Positions 8,410 through 17,784 are shown, numbered from the stretch's first letter. The stretch is 64,000 bases of DNA from Caballeronia sp. Lep1P3 (GCF_022879595.1 NZ_CP084266.1:124001-188000); one strand, 5' to 3'. The notes: generated from the sequence alone by a model not told the origin. Translations and numbers: made by a program.

Positions 8410-9561
8410 TTAGAACTGTGAGTCGGAGCTGGTCTCGTACGATGCGACTTCGTTCGTGCCAAGCGGCTCGCGCGAAGGCTTTTCGGAACCGAATTCATAC
8501 ATCGAAAGCCATTGACGGAAGATGGTCTCCATCGAGAAGCGCTTGCTTGCCGAGACGCGCGCGGCCGTTCCCATGCGTGCGCGCAGATCGGGGCTGTCGC
8601 GCAGGCGCACGAGATAGCCTTCCATGTCCTCGATACTCTTCGCGACGAAGCCGGTCACGCCATGCTGCACGACGTCGCGATTGCCGACCACGTCGGTCAC
8701 GACTGCGGGAATGCCGGCCACCTGCGCTTCGATCAGCGCGATGGGCATGCCTTCCCAACGCGAGGTCTGCACGTAGACGTCGAGTTCGGATGTGAGTTCG
8801 AGCGCGCGTTCGCGCGTGACCCATCCGCTGCATGTGACCGCGCCGGTGTTTTCGGCGGGCACTTCGTCGGCATTGCCGCCGATCCACAGAAACTCGATCG
8901 ACGGTCCCTGCAAGTTGGAGGCAAGCTTCGCGAAGGCTTCGTGATTCTTCTGGTAGGACGCACGCCCGCTCATGCCGATGACGAGCTCGCCGTTGCGCTT
9001 CTCGACGCGCGGAAGAATCTCGTCGACGTTCACGCCGTTCTCAATCATCCGTGCGCGGGGCGCATAGACTTTCGTTTCGATTTCGCGCAGCTCGCTCGTC
9101 GAACACGCGACGATGGTGCCGCCCATGCGCGCGGCGATGCGCTCGAACGTGAGATAGGCGAACTGCTTGGCAGCCGATACGTCGCGCCGCAAGAACGCGA
9201 GGCCGTGCGGCGAATAGAAGACGCGCGCCCGCGGCGCCGCGATGCGCGCGGCCACGCGGCCGAGCACGCCCGCCTTCGACGAATGCAGATGCACGACTTG
9301 GGGATCGCATTCGCGCAACGCACGCACGAGGTCGCGCACGCCCGCCCAGTCGTTCTTGAGATGGACCTCGCGGCACATGCTGACATGCTTGAACTTGACG
9401 GCCGGATGGAACAGCTTCTCGAAGTTCGCCGGCGTTTCCGGCCGCATCGAATGAAGGATCGTTACGCCGACTCCTGCGGCCGCTGCGCGATTGGACAGCT
9501 GGGTCAGCATCGATAGCACCCCGCCGCCAAATGCCTCGGTTATATGGACGATCTCTTTCAT
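8410..9561 (-). CDS. GT4-family glycosyltransferase
   Basis: A 383-residue GT-B enzyme. The start MKEIVHITEAFGGGVLSML has the N-terminal glycine loop, VVHLHSSKAGVLGRVAARIA gives the acceptor-side helix, MSGRASYQKNHEAFAKLA the donor phosphate-binding segment, and TSRWEGMPIALIEAQVAGIP the E-x7-E signature. This layout resembles lipid-linked-sugar glycosyltransferases of capsule and exopolysaccharide loci. It is the first of three consecutive GT4 genes read in the same direction with gaps of 10 and 35 bases, so they almost certainly share a transcript. Confidence 0.9.
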   Translation of the reverse strand: MKEIVHITEAFGGGVLSMLTQLSNRAAAAGVGVTILHSMRPETPANFEKLFHPAVKFKHVSMCREVHLKNDWAGVRDLVRALRECDPQVVHLHSSKAGVLGRVAARIAAPRARVFYSPHGLAFLRRDVSAAKQFAYLTFERIAARMGGTIVACSTSELREIETKVYAPRARMIENGVNVDEILPRVEKRNGELVIGMSGRASYQKNHEAFAKLASNLQGPSIEFLWIGGNADEVPAENTGAVTCSGWVTRERALELTSELDVYVQTSRWEGMPIALIEAQVAGIPAVVTDVVGNRDVVQHGVTGFVAKSIEDMEGYLVRLRDSPDLRARMGTAARVSASKRFSMETIFRQWLSMYEFGSEKPSREPLGTNEVASYETSSDSQF

Positions 9562-10055
9562 GTTTGACTCTTCGATTGGCGATTCGCCGTGCGCCCCGCG
9601 GCACTCGCAATGGAGAAGAAAAGTGGCCTATTTGTTATCGATGATGGGCAACACACATTCACTCGGTTCAGCATACTAAGACGGTGCGAGCGCATCCACG
9701 TTCAAAGGAAAACACAATTTACGGAAACAAGCGCGCAGCATTGCAAGCCGAGTGTGGTATCGACCACTCGTTTTGCAAGCACCCCGATCGACCGCGTCGT
9801 TTTGCGTTGCCCGCTGCATGAATGCGGGTGCGAAGCGCTGCGTCAGCCTTGCATGTGCGAGCTGCCGAAGCCTTGCCTCATTCAACTGCGATGACACGTC
9901 CCGCGAATCGAGATTCGTGCGGGACGCCATGTCATTTGGTCATTGATTCGTTTTTAGAAGACTTCCCTGGCAGCCGGCGAGCGTTCCTTGCCGGCTTTCG
10001 CGAGCATTGCTGCGCGCCTGATCCTTCTTTGCTGAGGTTGATCGTTGCGATGAAG
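9562..10055. other. 494-base intergenic region upstream of the three GT4 genes
   Basis: No gene seen. It contains one good inverted repeat, AGCCGGC/GCCGGCT near 9970-10000, without a following T run on the minus strand. Base composition is lower in G+C than the neighbouring genes, as expected for a promoter-bearing spacer. I could not identify a convincing promoter. Confidence 0.55.
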
Positions 10056-10235
10056 TTAATTGACTTCGGGTTCGGGTTTCGCGTCGGAGGAAATGCGTTG
10101 CTTGAAGGCGATCTCGCAAACCTCCAGCAAGACCTTCAGATCCTTCACGGGCACCGCAGCCGATTGCATGCGCAAGTTCTCGGCGCTCTCGACGAGCTTT
10201 TGCACACGCTCGAAAGACAGGTCGTCTGATTTCAT
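10056..10235 (-). CDS. Small conserved-type hypothetical protein (59 aa) in the polysaccharide locus
   Basis: A 59-residue acidic, probably helical protein starting MKSDDLSFERVQKLVESAEN, with no signal peptide or membrane segment. I do not recognise its family. The ATG at 10235 is preferred over the upstream in-frame start because GCGGA lies just upstream and the extension reads through a palindrome. It stands alone between the flippase gene and the GT4 trio, with spacers of 257 and 494 bases on either side, so it is probably its own transcript. A small regulatory or adaptor protein is conceivable, but nothing in the sequence proves it. Confidence 0.55.
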   Translation of the reverse strand: MKSDDLSFERVQKLVESAENLRMQSAAVPVKDLKVLLEVCEIAFKQRISSDAKPEPEVN

Positions 10236-10244
10236 TCCGCGCTC

Positions 10245-10258
10245 ACAATAAGTATTGT
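10245..10258. promoter_or_regulatory. Perfect inverted repeat upstream of the 59-aa gene (operator-like)
   Basis: ACAATA and TATTGT arms separated by two bases form a perfect 14-base palindromic site ending 10 bases before the ATG of the small gene, overlapping the position of its ribosome binding site. It is AT-rich against a GC-rich background, which makes chance occurrence less likely. It could bind a dimeric repressor or fold in the mRNA; the binder is unknown. Confidence 0.45.
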
Positions 10259-10492
10259 CACGTAGTACCATAAACCCCGAAACTGCTTCCGTCCGTGCGG
10301 CAGCACACATACACGCCAGCAACTTTTAGAGTAGCGCGCTAAACGCGCGCGAGGACGGTGGCCGAGGTCCGTTCCGCCAGCAGCAGCGGGGCGAATTCCT
10401 CAGCCTTTGTGTTCTGAAGAACGTCGGGTAGCGAAAGGGACGTGCGGCACCAAAACGGAAAACCGCCATTGCTACGCAGGAAACGCGCCAGC

Positions 10493-11758
10493 TCACGAAC
10501 CCGCGCTTCCGGTCATTGGACGCTTCAGCAACGACACGCCCTCGAGGTGCAGCGTGAAAGCCATCGCCGCTGCAATGGCCGTTTCGACGATCAACACCGT
10601 GGCTGCGGCGCCCTGCTCGCCGAAGAGCTTGGCAAGCACCGCAAGCAAGCCGAAGTTCAACACGGCTGAGCCGATCAGCACGCGGCTGAAATGCGACTTC
10701 ATGCCAAGCGGAAGCATGGTTTGAACGCCGAAAAGGTCGGTAAGGCCGGACATCAAAGGAACGAAGGCCATCCAGCGCAGCACGTCTACGGTCGGGCCGA
10801 ACTGCGGGCCGTATAGCACTTTCACCGCGAGCGGCGCGCCAAAGAAAATGCCCACGGAAATGAGCGAGACAATCGTCCCTTGCAGCATGAACATCTTGCG
10901 CAGGAACGCGAACGCATCCTCGCGCGCGTGGTGCATGAGGAAGCTCACGCGCGGATAAGCAGCGGTCTTGAGCGGCCTCAGCATGTTCAGCGCCGCGCGG
11001 ATCAGCTTGTCGGCCGCCGCGAAATAACCGCCCGCGACGTTACCCGCAATGAACGTCAAAAGCACGATGTTGCTCGACGCATAGATGTCGACGAGCGAGG
11101 TCGCCATGAACACGCTCCATCCTTCCTTGAGACGCTCGATGATGACCTTGAGCGGCACATGAACGAAGTCGAGCTCGCGTCGAAAGTACAAATACGTGCA
11201 AATTGCGATACCCGACACGAGCGGCACGAGCGTGTTGACGAGCATTGCGATGTTGACGTCGTCGTGATGACGCACGAAGAGATACATGGCCGGGATGCTG
11301 AGCGCGCGGCCCACGAACACCAGCGCGCTGATCATCCCGAGGTCTTCGACGCCCTGGAAATACCAGGTCGGAATAAGCATCGAACCAATGGCCATGCCGA
11401 AGCCCACGAGCAGCAACTGGCGATTCTCGGCGAGCATCGGCACGACGAGCGTGAGCACCAGCAGCACGAGAAAGCCCGCGACAGAAAGCGCGATCTGCGC
11501 GTACATCGTCTCCCAGAAGACCCTTGAGCGCAGCGCGCGGTTTTCGCGATTGATGGATATCTTGGGTGTGGCCGTAAGAGAGAAGCTGAAGTTGGTCAGC
11601 GTGATGAAATACGCCGTGAAAGCCATGGCGAAGGAGAGGCGGCCATATTCGCTCGGCCCGAGAACGCGTGCGAGCCACGGAAGCGTCAAAAGCGGTGCAA
11701 GGTATGTCGATACCTGCAACGTCATCAGGATGGTGAAGTTCTTACGAAAAGAAGCCAT
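10493..11758 (-). CDS. Wzx-type oligosaccharide flippase (MOP superfamily)
   Basis: A 421-residue protein with about 12 hydrophobic segments spread over its length, matching the polysaccharide-transporter branch of the MOP exporter superfamily. The start MASFRKNFTILMTLQVSTYL, followed by LLTLPWLARVLGPSEYGRLS, is the classic N-terminal signature of RfbX/Wzx proteins (PxLxRxLGxxxYG). It should move undecaprenyl-linked repeat units to the periplasm for the Wzy-like polymerase encoded downstream. The ATG at 11758 was chosen because the longer frame adds a polar, non-homologous leader. The protein is slightly short for Wzx but complete at both ends. Confidence 0.92.
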   Translation of the reverse strand: MASFRKNFTILMTLQVSTYLAPLLTLPWLARVLGPSEYGRLSFAMAFTAYFITLTNFSFSLTATPKISINRENRALRSRVFWETMYAQIALSVAGFLVLLVLTLVVPMLAENRQLLLVGFGMAIGSMLIPTWYFQGVEDLGMISALVFVGRALSIPAMYLFVRHHDDVNIAMLVNTLVPLVSGIAICTYLYFRRELDFVHVPLKVIIERLKEGWSVFMATSLVDIYASSNIVLLTFIAGNVAGGYFAAADKLIRAALNMLRPLKTAAYPRVSFLMHHAREDAFAFLRKMFMLQGTIVSLISVGIFFGAPLAVKVLYGPQFGPTVDVLRWMAFVPLMSGLTDLFGVQTMLPLGMKSHFSRVLIGSAVLNFGLLAVLAKLFGEQGAAATVLIVETAIAAAMAFTLHLEGVSLLKRPMTGSAGS

Positions 11759-12175
11759 TGAGCGGTTTTTCCCGGCTTGAGTGCTGCCCTGATTTCGGCG
11801 ATGCAAAAAATGCTGATTGGCGCATAACCCATGGAACCCCCTTTCTGGCGGGCATTTGCCTGACAACGCTCGAAGCGAATAGTTTCGTCAAAGCGTAATC
11901 CGGCATGGCTGATACGCAAGGCCAAAAAGATGGAGCGCCCGTGTCGTTGAATTGACGACGGGCGCACGAAGGGTCATGTGCGAGATTGATGACTCAATAA
12001 CAGCAAGGCTCTGGCGTCAGTACCGGCCGCATTGCGGCGCGGGTATGACGCAGGACGTACCCGCCAGCATTAAACCGCAAAAAAAACTATTCTTCAGTGG
12101 GTTTGCACACGCACGTTCGGGCGCGTCGCGTGCCATGCCATCCAGGCATCATGATGCACGAAGATGACGGAATCG
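11759..12175. other. 417-base intergenic region upstream of the flippase gene
   Basis: No gene seen. On the minus strand it holds a T8 tract at 12079-12086, but its nearest upstream hairpin is about 25 bases away, so it is a doubtful terminator. A GCGGGTA/TACCCGC inverted repeat also lies near 12040-12065. The spacing suggests the flippase may have its own promoter, but none is clear. Confidence 0.5.
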
Positions 12176-13663
12176 CTATGCCGCCGCGCTATCCGCGCTT
12201 TCACGCGCGAGATCGCTTGCCGCATCGATGATCGCATCTTCACGCACGATGCAGTGCGCCGGCAAGCCGATGAACTTGCGCACCACATTGCGCGTGATCT
12301 GATCGACGACGAGCCGGCTCTCCGCGTTCGTGTCCATGAGGACGCGCGGCCAGTCGGTCGTGCCGCCGTTGAACACGAGGCCCTGTTTCGCGTGGCCGTT
12401 TCGATCCGGCTGGAACACGCCCATTGCGCCTGCACCGCCGATGTCCCAGCCGGTGAGCTTCACCGTATCGGCAAGTGCGACGAAGCCGTTAGGCTCGTGC
12501 GGCACGCCATCGACCTCATAACCGACGAGGCGGTCGAGCGCACCGAACGTCTCGCCGTTGCGAAGGCCCGTGCCCGCAAAGACCCAGTGATCGTCCTGAC
12601 GCACGGTATAGCCTATCGCTTCGCGCTCGCGCTTGATCCAGCCGCCGCGCAAGCGCTTCCACACGCCGTACTTGCCGCCGCCATAGCCGTAGCTCAGGCC
12701 GATTAGATCCGACTCGTCGTGCCCCGGCCACTGCGCGCCGAGGCGATTCATGATGGCGTAATCGCCGTCGATGGCGGCATCGCCGTAATCGATTGGGCGA
12801 AAGCACGTATTGCCGCTGAAGATCGCGAGATTGCCGCCCTGTGCGATGAAGCGCGAAACGCGCTCGCGCATCTCCTTGCTCCAGTATTCGTGATGCCCGA
12901 CGCTCAACATGCAGCGGTAGTCTTCGAGCGCAAGATCGGTGCCGCGATGCAGGTCATGGTCCGTATAGAAGTCGCATGCGATGCCTTCTGCGCGCAGCCA
13001 TCGAATGAACTTCGCGTCCCAATGCGTGAACTGCTGACGCGGCGAGCGCGGGTCGTAGGGATCGGTCGGCTCGCCGAGTTGCGCGCCGAGACCGCCGCCG
13101 GGACGCAGCAGACTCACGCGCGTTTGCGGATGCGTGCGGTGAATGGGGTCGCCGTAATAGCATCCGCCGCCCATCGAGTTGTACGCGTGGTAGGTATTGA
13201 CCGGCACGATATACGCGAGGTCGGCAGAGCGCTTTCTTGGCCGCGCGATGACGAGCGCCATGCTGTCGCTATCGGGCGGTCCGGCGAAGATCGGCTTGTG
13301 CGCGATGACACGACGTCCGAGGTCCGTCAATGGTTCACCGTTTGCACCAACTTCATACGCGATCGCGACATACGCACCGCTTTGAAGCGCGTCTCTATTC
13401 GGCTTGATCGTGATGACAGGCCAGCCCCAGTCCTGATCGAAGCGCACAGGCGCGAGACTTCCCGGCGACTGAAACACGACTCTGCCGTGCTTCATTTCGG
13501 CCTTGACGCTGCCGCCCGGCTGCGCGGCGACGCCGCCCACGCTCGTCAGGTTTTCGTCGTCGCCCTGATGATAAATGGCGATGCCAAAGCGCGAACCCGG
13601 CTGCACCGCGAGTTCGAACCAGTCGCCGGCGGTGAAGCCGGGTCTCATCGGATAGATCTGCAT
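12176..13663 (-). CDS. N,N-dimethylformamidase beta-subunit-like (DmfA2 C-terminal domain) protein
   Basis: A 495-residue protein resembling the large-subunit C-terminal domain of N,N-dimethylformamidase, a family also found scattered in polysaccharide loci. Recognisable segments are DLAYIVPVNTYHAYNSMGG and YYGDPIH in the middle, VGHHEYWSKEMRERV (conserved His/Glu/Tyr cluster) and FSGNTCFRP, then a beta-rich end. No signal peptide is evident. It begins 21 bases after the GT2 stop, with GAGGCG before its ATG, so the two are co-transcribed. True dimethylformamidase activity is not implied; the fold is glutamine-amidotransferase-like at its core, so an amide- or ester-cleaving role on a sugar substituent is a guess. 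Confidence 0.7.
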   Translation of the reverse strand: MQIYPMRPGFTAGDWFELAVQPGSRFGIAIYHQGDDENLTSVGGVAAQPGGSVKAEMKHGRVVFQSPGSLAPVRFDQDWGWPVITIKPNRDALQSGAYVAIAYEVGANGEPLTDLGRRVIAHKPIFAGPPDSDSMALVIARPRKRSADLAYIVPVNTYHAYNSMGGGCYYGDPIHRTHPQTRVSLLRPGGGLGAQLGEPTDPYDPRSPRQQFTHWDAKFIRWLRAEGIACDFYTDHDLHRGTDLALEDYRCMLSVGHHEYWSKEMRERVSRFIAQGGNLAIFSGNTCFRPIDYGDAAIDGDYAIMNRLGAQWPGHDESDLIGLSYGYGGGKYGVWKRLRGGWIKREREAIGYTVRQDDHWVFAGTGLRNGETFGALDRLVGYEVDGVPHEPNGFVALADTVKLTGWDIGGAGAMGVFQPDRNGHAKQGLVFNGGTTDWPRVLMDTNAESRLVVDQITRNVVRKFIGLPAHCIVREDAIIDAASDLARESADSAAA

Positions 13664-13684
13664 TGAGCGCCTCGCTGGGTTCTT

Positions 13685-14761
13685 TTATGGATTAGCGGCT
13701 GGCTTGCCGCTCAGGTCGCCTGGCGCAAGCGCGCGCGGCGTTGCGACAGGCGCGCGCAATTCCATGCCGAGCGCGCGCTTGACGATGCGCTTGGCCTGGA
13801 ACCAGCGCCGGTCCGCGACGATGCGTCGATGAAAGCGCAGTTCTCCGGGCGTGTCGGTGCGATTCGCGGCAAACAGGCGGTAACGCGCTGCGGTGGCTTC
13901 GATGATTTGCAGCGATTCATCGAATGCAGGGGTGTCGACGCGTGCCGCCTGAAAGCACGCATACGAAAAGACCTTATGGAACATCGCGAGCCAGAACGGA
14001 TCGAGCACGCCTCCATTGCAGCGCTGCAAAGTTTCTTCGGCGCAGACAGCGAGGCTCGTGACCGTGTAAGGCGTCGCGCGGGTCGTGATGCTGCCCGCGC
14101 GCCGCCGATAGAAGTAGAGCTCGTCCGCAAGACGATAAAGCGAGCGCGCGCGTGCATAGACGAGCGGAATCGCGGAGGCGTCTTCGTACACGCGTCCCGC
14201 TGGAAACTCGATGCCGTCCCACAGTTCGCGCTTATAGACGCGCGCTGCCGGGAACACCTGATAGACGCGCGCGAAGTCGAGCAGCGCCGACAGATCGCAT
14301 CGTCGCGGGCCGATGGTCGCCTGATCGATCAGCTTGACCTTGTCGATCACCTTGCCATTCGAATTGATGATGCCCACGTTGAATTCGACGATGTCCGCCG
14401 CGCTCCGGTCGAGCAGCGGCATGATCCTGGCGGTGAAATCGGCGGACCAGACGTCGTCGGAATCGAGAAAGCCGATATAGCGCGAAGACGCCTGCGCGAT
14501 CGCGCGATTGCGCGCGGCCGAGACGCCCCGGTTTTCCTGATGAATGACGTGGATGTTCTTGCCGCGTTCGGTGCGCTGCACCTCACGGATACGTTCGAGC
14601 GTGCGGTCTGTCGAACCGTCGTCGATGACGATGATTTCCATCTCGTCGGAGCGCGGCTGCGAAAGCGCGGATTCGAGAGAAGCGGCGATGTAGTGTTCGA
14701 CGTTATACGCCGGGATAACCACCGACAGCAGAGTCGGTGCGTCGCTGCGGGCGCGTGTCAT
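13685..14761 (-). CDS. GT2-family glycosyltransferase
   Basis: A 358-residue GT-A fold enzyme. The start TLLSVVIPAYNVEHYIAASL and EIIVIDDGSTDRTLERI form the nucleotide-binding Rossmann half, GVSAARNRAIAQA is the family loop, and YIGFLDSDDVW holds the metal-binding DxD-type motif. The C-terminal third is arginine-rich without membrane segments. It is the first gene of the polysaccharide block in reading order and probably adds a repeat-unit sugar from an NDP-sugar. The DmfA2-like gene follows it closely. The donor cannot be inferred. Confidence 0.9.
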   Translation of the reverse strand: MTRARSDAPTLLSVVIPAYNVEHYIAASLESALSQPRSDEMEIIVIDDGSTDRTLERIREVQRTERGKNIHVIHQENRGVSAARNRAIAQASSRYIGFLDSDDVWSADFTARIMPLLDRSAADIVEFNVGIINSNGKVIDKVKLIDQATIGPRRCDLSALLDFARVYQVFPAARVYKRELWDGIEFPAGRVYEDASAIPLVYARARSLYRLADELYFYRRRAGSITTRATPYTVTSLAVCAEETLQRCNGGVLDPFWLAMFHKVFSYACFQAARVDTPAFDESLQIIEATAARYRLFAANRTDTPGELRFHRRIVADRRWFQAKRIVKRALGMELRAPVATPRALAPGDLSGKPAANP

Positions 14762-15220
14762 AGGCTCGTGTCACCGGTTGAGGTTTTGATTGAGTCTTAC
14801 CGTGGCCGAGAGCGTGCTGAATGGTCGGCGTCTGTTTCCCCGAGTGCGGCCCTTAAGGACCTGCCGACCGTGGCGCTATCTTGAGAGGGAGCTTATGGCT
14901 AATTGTAAGGTTCGAATGTTCGACGACGCACGAATGTTCTGACGAGAAGCGGCCGCTTGGTGGTGAAGCCCGCATAGCGAAGGAAACTCAGTGCCTTGGG
15001 CGCGCCTGCTTCATCGCAAGGAAATGCACGGCGCGCACGCGTGAAAGCACGCACATGGCTTGCTAATAGACGCCGTGGCAAGCCCGCTTTCGAGCGACGG
15101 ATAAGCGTGGGGTGCTCACATATAATGGCCTTACGAAAGCCCGAACAGGTCGATGGTTCAGGCATTTCGCCTGACAACTCGGCGGCCGCTCGACGCGGCA
15201 ACTACCGCAATAATCGATAC
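14762..15220. other. 459-base divergent intergenic region
   Basis: No gene seen. It lies between the divergent GT2 gene and the histidine-kinase-like gene and must hold both promoters. A perfect -10 hexamer TATAAT stands at 15121-15126 on the plus strand, about 95 bases before the plus-strand gene, but no good -35 lies 16-18 bases ahead of it. Nothing was identified for the minus strand. Confidence 0.5.
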
Positions 15221-16360
15221 ATGCAAGGACCAATAACCGTGACCACGTCTTTCTCCAGTTCGGTCGAACGCACAGGCGCGCAATCCGGCGATCCGGCCGT
15301 GGCAGGAAACGATGGCGTGCTGGTGCTCGATACAGCCCAGCGCTGCATTTCGGCCGATGCCGCCTTCGCTCATATCTTCGATATCGATTTGGCCGCACTG
15401 CGCCAGCGCGCGCTCACGCAAAGCACCTTGCCGAAGCCGGTTGCCGCGGCGCTCGCCGACGCTGCGGATGCCGCGCTCGCCGGCAATGGCATCCGCCGCG
15501 CGCAAGTCTCGTTCGGCGAAGACGATGCCACGCGCAGCTTCACCATTCTCGCGCTGCCGGCGAGCGACTCCGTCACGCTGATCGTCTCGCCATGCGCGGG
15601 CGCGCCCGACGCGCAGGACAGCGCGACACGCCTCGCGCATCTGCGAGCGGAGGCGTCGCTTTTCATGCGCGATCATGTGCTGTCGATCGTTTCGCACGAT
15701 TTGCGCGGTCCGCTCAACGCAATTCATAGCTGGGGCTATGTGCTCGAACGCAAAGTCGATGCAAACGATCCCGCTGCGCAACGCGCGCTTGCCGGTATCC
15801 GCTCGGGCGTCGAACAGCAGGTGAAGCTCATCGAGCAATCCGTCGATAGGACGCGCGCGGAAACCAAGGCCGTCGCGCTTTTGCTCGCGCCCGTCGCGGT
15901 GCGTCCGTTGCTCGAACGAAGCGTGGCGCTTGCGCGATCCAGCATCGCGCGCGCGCGTGGCGTCGCCATCAACGTGGAGTCGCCGCTTGCGGAAGAGCAG
16001 GTCGAAGCCGATGCCGAGCGCCTCACGCAAATGCTCTGGCTCATGCTCGCGTTTGCCGCCGAAGCGAGCGCGCGCGATGCGAGCGTGCAAGTGTCGAGCA
16101 ACATCGAGGGCGGCATGTGGCGCACGGACGTGCGCTTCGTTGCATCGGCGCAAGCGCTCAACGATTCTTCGGCGCCGCATGTGCTCGAAGCCTTTGCGCG
16201 ACGTCAGGCGTTGGAGCCGCGCGAGAACGGGCGCATCGCGTGGGGACTCGCGCTTTGCAAGCGCGTGGCCGAAGCGCATGGCGGCGCGTTCGAGCATGCG
16301 AATATCGTCGATGGTGCGGAGGCCGTGCTATCGGCGCGCATTGCGGTTGCCGGGATGTAA
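15221..16360 (+). CDS. Histidine-kinase-like sensor protein with degenerate ATP-binding domain
   Basis: A soluble 379-residue protein. Residues about 20-125 look PAS-like (GVLVLDTAQRCISADAAFAHIF). The dimerisation/phosphoacceptor helix carries an intact H box, LSIVSHDLRGPLNAI, with His about 159. The C-terminal part aligns with HATPase_c by position and ends WGLALCKRVAEAHGG. However, the N-box Asn is absent (QMLWLMLAFAAEA where NLLxNAxK is expected) and the G1 Asp-Gly-Gly motif is not seen (VRFVASA). It may therefore not bind ATP, acting as a pseudokinase or histidine phosphotransfer protein. No response regulator is adjacent. GTG at 15239, with AAGGA ahead, is an alternative start. Confidence 0.75.
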   Translation: MQGPITVTTSFSSSVERTGAQSGDPAVAGNDGVLVLDTAQRCISADAAFAHIFDIDLAALRQRALTQSTLPKPVAAALADAADAALAGNGIRRAQVSFGEDDATRSFTILALPASDSVTLIVSPCAGAPDAQDSATRLAHLRAEASLFMRDHVLSIVSHDLRGPLNAIHSWGYVLERKVDANDPAAQRALAGIRSGVEQQVKLIEQSVDRTRAETKAVALLLAPVAVRPLLERSVALARSSIARARGVAINVESPLAEEQVEADAERLTQMLWLMLAFAAEASARDASVQVSSNIEGGMWRTDVRFVASAQALNDSSAPHVLEAFARRQALEPRENGRIAWGLALCKRVAEAHGGAFEHANIVDGAEAVLSARIAVAGM

Positions 16361-16422
16361 ATTCACTTTCGATTGCCTGTCGCCCATATACTGACGCTTT
16401 CCATTTCCGAAAGAGAGTTGCC

Positions 16423-17784
16423 TTGGCTCAGGTTGTCGCGCTCGTTGGCGCATTGTTGCTCGTCGCCCTCAATGGTTTTTTCGTGGCGGCGGAATTCGGG
16501 CTCGTCAAACTCAGGACGACGCGTGTCAAGGCCATCGCGCGAACGAATGGTCTGCCAGGGCGATTGCTGGCCAAGGTGCACGGCCAGCTCGATGCTTATC
16601 TTTCCGCGTGCCAGCTCGGCATCACGCTGGCGTCGCTTGGGCTCGGCTGGATCGGCGAGCCTGCTTTCGCAACGATTCTGCATCCGCTCTTTGCGCTTAT
16701 CGGCGTGCATTCGGAAAAGCTCGTCGAGTCCATCTCGCTCTTCTTCGCGTTCTCGGCCATTTCCTTTTTGCATATCGTCGTCGGAGAACTCGCGCCGAAG
16801 TCGTGGGCCATTCGTCGTGCGGAGCAAGTAGGCCTGTGGCTCGCGACACCGCTCTATGGCTTCTATTGGCTGATGTACCCGTTCATCTGGGTGCTGAATA
16901 CGAGCGCGATTCTCGTGCTGCGGCTCTTTGGCATGTCGGGGGAACATGGACACGACGCGCATTATTCAACCGATGAACTCAAGCTGATTTTGCGTGGACG
17001 GCGTCATGGCGGCGCGTCTTCCTATAACGCGGACGAGTGGAACACCATTGCGCATTCGCTCGATTTCAGCCGCATGACGGTCTCGGATCTGATGCGGCCT
17101 GCGCACGAACTCATCGGTCTGCGCAACGACTTGCCGGCGCGCGACAACCTTGCGGTGATTACGCGGCATCGCTTCAGCCGCTATCCGTTATACGCGGATG
17201 CGTCGGGCGAGCGGGTGATCGGCATGATTCATTTGAAGGACTTGTTGCTTGCGCGCGCGCCGGAGAGCCGCACGTTCAGCTTCAGTCTCACGAAAGACAT
17301 GAGCAAGCTCGACAAGCTGTCGCGCTATGTACGGCCGGTGCAGTATGTGGCGCCTAACTTGTCGGCGCTCGAACTATTCAGGCGCTTTCGCAAGGGTGCG
17401 CCGCATTTCGCGATTGTCGGCAGGAAGGGCGCAAAGCCGATCGGTTTCATCACGCTCGATAACTTGCTTGGCGCGCTCGTGGGCCAGATTCACGACGAAT
17501 TCCGTCAGGGTGATGCGGATTGGTCGCGCATGGACGACGGCACGCTGATGGGCAAGGGCTCGTTGCCCGTGGTGTCGCTCGAGCGTGCGCTCGGTATCGA
17601 TATCGATGAAGGGCGCGCCGAGTCCGTCGGCGGGCTCGTTATCAATGCGCTTGGCGATTTGCCCTCCGAAGGGCAGCGGGTCGGGTTCGATCGGTTCGAT
17701 ATCGTCGTCAAGAAGATGAATGGGCCTAGGATTGTGCTTGTGCGGGTTTATCCTCGTGAGGAGGCGTTTGAGGAGGCTCAATGA
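16423..17784 (+). CDS. CNNM/CorC-HlyC family membrane protein with CBS domains (hemolysin-family)
   Basis: A 453-residue protein with a CNNM membrane domain of four hydrophobic segments (about residues 1-25, 55-80, 95-120, 135-165), then a CBS pair (VSDLMRPAHELIGL; FRKGAPHFAIVGRKG) and a C-terminal CorC_HlyC domain (VVSLERALGIDI to VVKKMNGPRIVLVRVY). Related proteins act in Mg2+/Co2+ export or its control; the old hemolysin label is historical. I chose the TTG at 16423, 62 bases past the kinase-like gene, because AAAGAGAG precedes it and the longer frame overlaps the upstream gene. It may be co-transcribed with that gene. A repeat/hairpin follows its stop. Confidence 0.9.
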   Translation: MAQVVALVGALLLVALNGFFVAAEFGLVKLRTTRVKAIARTNGLPGRLLAKVHGQLDAYLSACQLGITLASLGLGWIGEPAFATILHPLFALIGVHSEKLVESISLFFAFSAISFLHIVVGELAPKSWAIRRAEQVGLWLATPLYGFYWLMYPFIWVLNTSAILVLRLFGMSGEHGHDAHYSTDELKLILRGRRHGGASSYNADEWNTIAHSLDFSRMTVSDLMRPAHELIGLRNDLPARDNLAVITRHRFSRYPLYADASGERVIGMIHLKDLLLARAPESRTFSFSLTKDMSKLDKLSRYVRPVQYVAPNLSALELFRRFRKGAPHFAIVGRKGAKPIGFITLDNLLGALVGQIHDEFRQGDADWSRMDDGTLMGKGSLPVVSLERALGIDIDEGRAESVGGLVINALGDLPSEGQRVGFDRFDIVVKKMNGPRIVLVRVYPREEAFEEAQ

